In this document: piece after piece, positions 58,150 through 64,000 of the stretch | Layout: the number at the start of each line of letters is the position of its first letter | How positions within the stretch are numbered: the stretch's first letter is position 1 | Source of the DNA: Zelopaecilomyces penicillatus | Lineage: Eukaryota; Ascomycota; Sordariomycetes; Hypocreales; Pseudodiploosporaceae | Direction of reading: 5' to 3' | Length of the DNA: 64,000 bases | Assembly (NCBI GenBank): GCA_005765155.1 | Contig: VCCP01000005.1 | Coordinates: 3,410,001-3,474,000, forward strand | Translations under genes and position numbers: made by a program | The notes under the pieces: model-generated | What the model was told of the DNA's origin: nothing | What the model saw: only the letters and a program-made list of their open reading frames with translations | Databases searched by the model: none

Positions 58150-58753
58150 GGGTGTTTAGACGATTCCTAAACAAAACTGACTTTGGAGCTGTAACCCCCC
58201 TTCCCCCAGTGCATAGAGCTTGCAGAATCAATCATGCTATAGGTGCCGTGCCTCACATTGTCTCACGCATATGGACATAGTGAGTAGTAGTAATAAAATA
58301 TTAAGCTATTAATTGTGGTGACAACCGTGCTGTGATCTTCAGTGAGCTAGCAACTATGTTTGATGTTGATGGGAGCTTCTTTTAACTTGAAAATTACAGA
58401 TGACGTAAAACTGGTGCTTCGGGAATATGCCATAGTCTGTTGTCATCGAAGGGACTCTTTCTTAGCTGAGCTTCATTGTGAAGGTTTTGGTCGTGGTAGT
58501 GTTGAAGTTGCTCTAAATGCACAGTACGGACAGAAAATCTACGCACATAGCCCCTCCATGATCTTATCGATAAACCCCACTACAATCATTCTCCATTCCA
58601 TTACTTCGTCAACGATGATATTTACGATTTAAACAAGCTACTTAATTTTAAGCATTTCACCAGACGATTCGAGTGAGAACTTCTTTGATAAACTTAAACC
58701 TTTTGAATCAAACCTTGAAAGCCCGGAAGAGAAGCCAAATAAGAGGACGAGCA
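58150..58753. other. Intergenic, no gene seen
   Basis: 3' flank of the epoxide hydrolase and promoter of Dph1 on the same strand. A small TTG-start frame at 58360-58632 has no support. Confidence 0.5.
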
Positions 58754-60270
58754 ATGGAGGACGACAGGGCGCAGGTCGACCTGGGCCACGCCGCCGACAT
58801 AGAAGAGTCCCAGCTGGCTCAAGCGCAACAGTCTGTAGAAGATGAACACGTCCAGAATGGGGAGCCCGCGATGAAGCAGCCTAAAAAACGGTTTGTGGGA
58901 AGACGAGCGGCGGCAGAGGCCGCAGCGGCGAGGAGTGGGACACCAGGAGAGGCCGGGGAGGCCGGCGCAGTTGGAGGTATGCCGGATATCCCCCCCCCCC
59001 GAGCCTTTATCTCGCCATCTACTGCCTGAGATGGTGAGGCGACAAAGAATTCAAGTGAAAGACTGACACAATATCTGTTGTGGACTGTGTAGCCGCCAAG
59101 TCGAGGAGACCGCCTCGCCTGCTCAACCGAGTTCCCAAAGAGATCTCCGAGGACCCAAACCTCAAGGAAGCCATGGGCCTCCTACCAGCCAACTACAACT
59201 TCGAGATACCCAAAACAATTCACCGAATCCGAACCTCAGAGGCGAAAAAGGTGGCTCTGCAGATGCCAGAGGGCTTGCTCATGTTCGCGACCACAGTTTC
59301 CGACATACTGACGCAGTTCTGCCCGGGGATTGAGACGCTTATCATGGGAGACGTCACCTATGGCGCATGCTGTATTGACGACTATACGGCCCGCGCCTTG
59401 GGATGCGACTTGCTGGTGCACTACGCTCATAGCTGCCTCATCCCCGTTGATGTGACTAAGATCAAGACGCTCTACGTCTTTGTGGACATTAGCATCGATA
59501 CGGCCCATCTGCTTGCCTCCCTAGAGCGCAACTTTGCCAGCGGCAAGACCATGGCCGTTGTGGGCACCATTCAGTTTAACGCCACGATACATGGCGTACG
59601 GAGCACACTTGAAGCTGCGGGATTCACCGTAATCGTGCCTCAAATTGCCCCTCTTAGCAAGGGCGAGATTCTTGGTTGCACATCACCCAGACTGCGGGAC
59701 GAGGATGCCATTGACTTGATCCTGTACCTAGGGGATGGACGCTTCCACCTTGAGAGCATCATGATACACAACCCTTCAATTCCTGCCTACCGATATGACC
59801 CTTACTCACGCAAGCTCACCCGCGAGACATATGGGCACGACGAGATGCAGTCCCTACGACATACCGCCATTCAGACGGCCCGCAAGGCGAAGCGATGGGG
59901 TCTCATTCTTGGTTCGTTGGGCCGCCAGGGCAACCCACACACGCTGGCCCTGATCGAGCGTACGTTGGCAGAGCGCGGCATTCCCAAGGTGGATCTACTA
60001 CTGAGTGAGATTTTCCCTGGCAAGCTGGCGCTTATGAGCGATGTTGAATGCTGGGTTCAGGTTGCATGTCCCCGTCTCAGCATCGACTGGGGCTATGCGT
60101 TCCCACGGCCGTTACTGACACCGTACGAGGCGTTGGTGGCCCTCGGGGTGAGGCAGGATTGGGCAGAGGAACAAGGTGGAAGCGGCGTGTATCCGATGGA
60201 CTATTATGGCAAGGACGGACTGGGGAGGACGAAACCTACTATCGAAATTGCAGCCGGTGGATCAACCTAA
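58754..60270 (+). CDS. DPH1: Diphthamide synthase subunit Dph1
   Basis: Radical-SAM-like enzyme that, with Dph2, transfers the aminocarboxypropyl group to the histidine of elongation factor 2, the first step of diphthamide synthesis. Exons 58754-58976 and 59093-60270 (phase-1 intron) give 466 residues. The first 75 residues are charged and Ala-rich. The three cysteine sites for the 4Fe-4S cluster appear as DVTYGACCIDDYTA, EILGCTSPRL and VACPRLSIDWG. Other family text is VALQMPEGLLMFATTVSDIL and GSLGRQGNPHTL. The usual length is about 430-470. Confident. Confidence 0.95.
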
Positions 60271-60820
60271 AGATCTAAGATGCCTAAGCTGGTCCTAAAC
60301 AACTCAAATAGTAAAATGAAGAAATTTGTAATGATATGCTTTAGCGAAGCGCCAGACTAATGGAGGGCAATTTGACTAACTAGTCGTGCAAAACTGCCCC
60401 TTTGAACTGGGCCATAGATTGATTCCCGTAAAGTAACAATAAAACCCTTTTGAACTTTTAACAATTGGTGGCACTCATTGACATTGCTCTACAGCCGGGT
60501 CAGGTATTTAACCCCTTAACGCGCGGCCAGGTATCAGGTGTGAGTCATTCTCATGCGAGGTATACGAAATGTAGTTTGACCTAACTGGGATAATAGAAAT
60601 AGTCTTGATCTTGGTTTTTCATATCCCAAACACAAACCTCCCATATCCCTGAAAGGGTTACAAACCACGCATTGGCAATGAGAGATTTCGTGGCTCTATT
60701 CATTACTGAAATTAAGGCTTCACGCTCAAGCTGTGTTACTAAGTCTCATTTAACTTGTCTAAGCAATCCGTCTTCGTACGTCAATTGAGAGGCCTGACCT
60801 CCATCAACTACGCAGCCGCC
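60271..60820. other. Intergenic, no gene seen
   Basis: Flank between two rightward genes. The frame of the next gene extends upstream to a TTG at 60755 but has no ATG there. Confidence 0.5.
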
Positions 60821-61711
60821 ATGGAACTAGCTCAGCCTTTCATCACAATCGCAGAACTGTCTCAAGTCGAGCCTGTGTCTGAAGGTCTCGAGTTTGCCGT
60901 GTTCAAGGCCACATCTAAAAAGTTTGGCCAACTTGCCCTACGTGTGCCCAAAACCAGGGTATATCAGAACGCAAACGACTCAAATGTTGATGCGCGGGAC
61001 CTTGTCCAGCAGGAATTACGCATTCTTGAGCTTTTGCATGGCGGACCTGTACCCGTTCCCAAACCATGCATGTATCTCGAGACCGCCGACGGCTATCCTG
61101 CCATGCTTTCGGAGTATGTGGAAGATGACGGTTCCGAGGCTTCAGCGCATGAACTGGGCCGCTTAGCAGCCCTCATTCATAGCACAAAGATCCCCCTCGG
61201 TTGGAATGTACGGCTGGTAGGCCAAGAGGAAGATGATGTTCTTGGAACGCTTGTGCAGAGGATGATCCGACGATTTGGCGAGTTCGTTAAAGAAGAGCCC
61301 AGCGCAGCCGACTACATCCCTGATGAGGATGTTTTGCAGCCAATCGCAGAGCAGTTGCGGCGACTACCTTCATGCTTGTTACATCTGGATCTTCGAGATG
61401 TTAACCTCCGAGTCAAAGATAAGCGAGTTGCAGCGGTTCTTGATTGGTCTAATGCTTTGTTCGGACCTGCTGTGATTGACGTGTTTCGGATTTTGGAGCT
61501 TGGGAGACCGGGGGACGCGTTTGTCGAGGCATATACGTGCATCATGCCCCTCCCAAAGCTGAGCTATGAGGAGGAAACATTTCTCCGTTTGGACGCGGCG
61601 CTGATGCTTGCGTTGGTGTTTATATCAGAGGCGCCAGATCCGAAAAGACGAGTTACAAGTGTTGCACGTGTGATGGAACTCTCGCGTGGGTTGTGTAGAC
61701 AACAGATATGA
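60821..61711 (+). CDS. APH/choline-kinase-like phosphotransferase
   Basis: Member of the large fungal aminoglycoside-phosphotransferase-like family; substrate unknown. Intronless, 296 residues. The start chosen is ATG 60821 in an ideal GCCGCCATGG context; upstream in-frame codons lack ATG. The N-lobe contains LALRVPKTRVY (candidate nucleotide-lysine strand) and the hinge MLSEYVEDDG. The C-lobe has a Brenner-type catalytic loop HLDLRDVNLRV (Asp and Asn present) and the metal-binding DWSNA in place of DFG. Both key acidic residues are intact, so activity is plausible. Family members in fungi are mostly uncharacterised, and I do not infer drug resistance. Confidence 0.82.
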   Translation: MELAQPFITIAELSQVEPVSEGLEFAVFKATSKKFGQLALRVPKTRVYQNANDSNVDARDLVQQELRILELLHGGPVPVPKPCMYLETADGYPAMLSEYVEDDGSEASAHELGRLAALIHSTKIPLGWNVRLVGQEEDDVLGTLVQRMIRRFGEFVKEEPSAADYIPDEDVLQPIAEQLRRLPSCLLHLDLRDVNLRVKDKRVAAVLDWSNALFGPAVIDVFRILELGRPGDAFVEAYTCIMPLPKLSYEEETFLRLDAALMLALVFISEAPDPKRRVTSVARVMELSRGLCRQQI

Positions 61712-61847
61712 AGCAGAATGTAAAGTTTGATGACGACATCGCAGTTTCGCGAACCTTAGACAATGATGATGCAGAAAACGGTATATCCGCTACGCCTTCA
61801 GGCCCAAAAGACGAGTTTCTGTATTGGTGAGAAGCAATAAAGAGAAT

Positions 61848-62309
61848 TCAAGCAGGTGCATGCTCTGTGCCAACAGGCTCTGGTCGATTTGAAAACATGA
61901 TTTTGTATTTGATGATCTCAACCACTTCGAGGTTCTCACCCTCTTCCATAGATTTTCCGTGTGAGCCTTCGATGACCTTGTTCTCGCGCCGTCTGACGAT
62001 GGCAATGGCCTTGGGAAGCTTCTTCACCTCGCCCGTCAAGCGCTGATGCTGGCCAATGTACAGTTGAACGCGTTGCATCCAGGCGGAGCCCACAGCGTCA
62101 GGGGAATAATCCGGAAAATCAATTCTGCCTACGCCGATTCCCTGGAGAGCCTCGCTGTTGGATTCCTCGGGTAGGTTTATAGTGCCTTGGAGTTCTAGGA
62201 TAGCAAGGCCAGAGGGGGTTTGAAGGAGTTTAGGTAAAGGATTCGAGTTAGTGGCTAATGAAGCCATCTTTGTGGGAGGGTAAAGCGAAACTGTTGATGA
62301 AGATGCCAT
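61848..62309 (-). CDS. CTF8: Ctf8, subunit of the alternative clamp loader
   Basis: Partner of Ctf18 and Dcc1 in the replication factor C variant that loads or unloads PCNA and supports sister-chromatid cohesion. Intronless, 153 residues from ATG 62309 to TGA 61848-61850. The Ctf8 pattern is LAILELQGTINLPEE, then IGVGRIDFPDYSPDA, RVQLYIGQHQRLTGEVKKLP and KAIAIVRRR. A second in-frame ATG lies 14 codons on. It converges with the APH-like gene (136 bp between stops) and is divergent from eS6. Confidence 0.88.
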   Translation of the reverse strand: MASSSTVSLYPPTKMASLATNSNPLPKLLQTPSGLAILELQGTINLPEESNSEALQGIGVGRIDFPDYSPDAVGSAWMQRVQLYIGQHQRLTGEVKKLPKAIAIVRRRENKVIEGSHGKSMEEGENLEVVEIIKYKIMFSNRPEPVGTEHAPA

Positions 62310-62821
62310 TGTGCAACAGAGAGGAAGAGTATTTTATCGGTCAGGGATCTTCAATAACGGTTTGGTATAAGGGGAAAAAACAACTGTGATCTAGGCGATG
62401 TGGTGATTGGATGATGTATTAACAACCCAGATGAAGTTGGAGCTCAGCTATGAGCTCACAGCTGTAGGCATGACTGCTGATGGAGTCCCACTGTTGTGGC
62501 TGCGGGGATAGAGAAATGTTAGCGCGCCACAGTGAGGCTTCTGCAGCACAGCCGCGAAGTGGGACCTCGCAAATCAGGGGAGCGGGATATCCTTCCACCG
62601 ATAGATCCTTGGGATGGTACGTACTGACTGGGCCGTGCACACATCAAGGTTGGATCATCGCTGATTGGCCAGGGTGTTTCTGCACATTCAGATTCCAACC
62701 CTAGCGCTCACACACTTTCTCCATTTCGCCCAAATTTTACTACTTCTCTATCTATCACCACCCCAAACGCCAACTTCACGCGAGCCAGGTCAAGTCAACT
62801 TGCACCACCACAACTGGCAAG
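62310..62821. promoter_or_regulatory. Divergent promoter of Ctf8 and eS6
   Basis: A 512-bp region between divergent starts. The eS6-proximal 120 bp are C/T-rich (CTTTCTCCATTTCGCCC and similar), as is common for fungal ribosomal-protein genes. Frames here on both strands are unconvincing. Confidence 0.5.
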
Positions 62822-64000
62822 ATGAAGGTATGCAGACGACCCTTCCGAAACCCTTTTCTCATGTGCGCTGGGTCTACAGGATAGCTGCTGGCTATGGCTC
62901 TTATTTTCTCGAGCTCGAGACTTGGCCAATGCTGATGTTCTGGCAATCCTGTGGACCCCATCGCTGGCATGGAGAAGGTTCTTCAAAAAGAAAGAAAATC
63001 TAACAATTCACTAACATTTTGCCTTTTCTCAATAGCTGAACATTTCCTACCCTGCCAATGGCAGCCAGAAGCTCATCGAAATTGAAGATGAGCGCAAGCT
63101 CGCCGTCTTCATGGAGAAGCGGGTACGTCGAATTCTTTGATACACATATTGGACTCGAACATCCATACATCCCCCATCGCACGATCTCGAAGAAGAATAA
63201 AACCATGCAATCAGCATTACGAATAAACTTAGACTAACTGGAATTTCTTTTCTCAAATAGATGGGCGCTGAAGTCCCCGGTGACTCCGTCGGCGACGAGT
63301 TCAAGGGCTACATCTTCCGTATCACTGGTGGCAACGACAAGCAGGGTTTCCCCATGAAGCAGGGTGTCATGCACCCCAGCCGTGTCCGTCTTCTGCTCTC
63401 TGAGGGTCACTCTTGCTACCGCCCCCGACGCACTGGCGAGCGCAAGCGCAAGTCCGTTCGTGGTTGCATCGTCGGCATGGATCTCTCTGTCCTTGCCCTC
63501 AGCATTGTCAAGCAGGGCGAGGCTGAGCTCCCCGGCCTGACCGATGTCGTCCAGCCCAAGCGTCTCGGCCCCAAGCGAGCAACCAAGATCCGCAAGTTCT
63601 TCAACCTCACCAAGGATGACGATGTATGTTATACCCTACGCCCATACTCAGTCATCGCCTACCTGGAGCTGCGGGGGAGGCAGTGGCAGTCCGGGTAGAG
63701 TGTGAGAAGGTCCATCAGCACTATTTTGTGTCGATGGAGCGAGAGTATATAAAATAAATGGAGGCATCAGAACTAATCCTGGGGGAAATAGGTTCGAAAG
63801 TACGTCATTCGACGAGAGGTCCAGCCTAAAGGTGAGGGCAAGAAGCCTTACACCAAGGCCCCCAAGATCCAGAGGCTGGTCACTCCTCAGCGCCTCCAGC
63901 ACAAGCGTCATCGCGTTGCGCTTAAGCGCCGCCAGAACGAGAAGGTTAAGGACGAGGCTGTGAGTATTGTTCTGCAAATCCATCACTGTGGACTTCTGTC
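62822..64000 (+). CDS. RPS6: 40S ribosomal protein eS6, 3' end outside window
   Basis: Small-subunit ribosomal protein, the classic target of TOR-dependent phosphorylation at its C-terminus. Exons visible: 62822-62827 (ATG AAG only), 63036-63122, 63261-63623 and 63792-63959, encoding 208 residues before another donor (GTGAGT at 63960). The family is about 235-240 residues, so roughly 30 residues lie beyond the window, including any Ser-rich tail. Text is unmistakable: MKLNISYPANGSQKLIEIED, GNDKQGFPMKQGVMHPSRVR and EGHSCYRPRRTGERKRKSVR. The two-codon first exon is typical of fungal ribosomal-protein genes. Confidence 0.95.

Noticed and set aside
56476..60270. Secondary-metabolite gene cluster around the epoxide hydrolase
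   Set aside because: Neighbours are a mutarotase and Dph1; no synthase, P450, transporter or cluster regulator is present.

Overview
The window is nuclear DNA of a filamentous ascomycete, most likely a Sordariomycete and probably Hypocreales. The evidence is the many short introns (about 50-130 bp, GTNNGT donors, CTAAC/CTGAC branch points), the pyrimidine-rich leaders, an AA11 chitin-active LPMO with a C-terminal X278-like module, and intergenic DNA rich in TACCTACC/GGTAGGTA runs. I name no species. All gene models were built by eye from reading frames and splice consensus. No RNA or homology search was available.

Layout. 1-6.4 kb has no supportable gene. It holds a roughly 1.1 kb foldback-like inverted-repeat element (1431-2547) with a telomere-like core. 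6.4-16.4 kb: a Ras-like/RasGEF protein, an unrecognised basic protein, a 95-residue single-pass membrane protein, mitochondrial ribosomal protein uS5m and the DASH subunit Dad3. 16.9-23.1 kb: one giant coiled-coil repeat protein. 24.2-31.1 kb: mitochondrial GTP/GDP carrier Ggc1, RNA polymerase III subunit Rpc82 and, divergently, cytochrome bc1 core protein 2. 33-46 kb: an ataxin-2/Pbp1 homologue without a visible Sm domain, a secreted AA11 LPMO, a WW-domain protein and an ER membrane protein ending in KKNQ. 47.7-55.5 kb: alpha-tubulin, V-ATPase subunit B and a secreted aldose 1-epimerase. 56.5-64 kb: a secreted epoxide hydrolase, Dph1, an APH-family kinase-like protein, Ctf8 and the start of ribosomal protein eS6, which runs off the window.

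Most of this is core housekeeping: translation (eS6, uS5m, Dph1), transcription (Rpc82), chromosome segregation and cohesion (Dad3, Ctf8, alpha-tubulin), mitochondrial energy and nucleotide traffic (Qcr2, Ggc1) and vacuolar acidification (Vma2). Secreted enzymes (AA11, epimerase, epoxide hydrolase) lie between long gene-poor stretches. I see no biosynthetic cluster, CRISPR array, rRNA or confident tRNA.

The least explained items are the foldback element, the three repeat families inside the 2043-residue coiled-coil protein, the degenerate GTPase fused to a RasGEF, and the Sm-less ataxin-2. I found no clear new multi-gene system.
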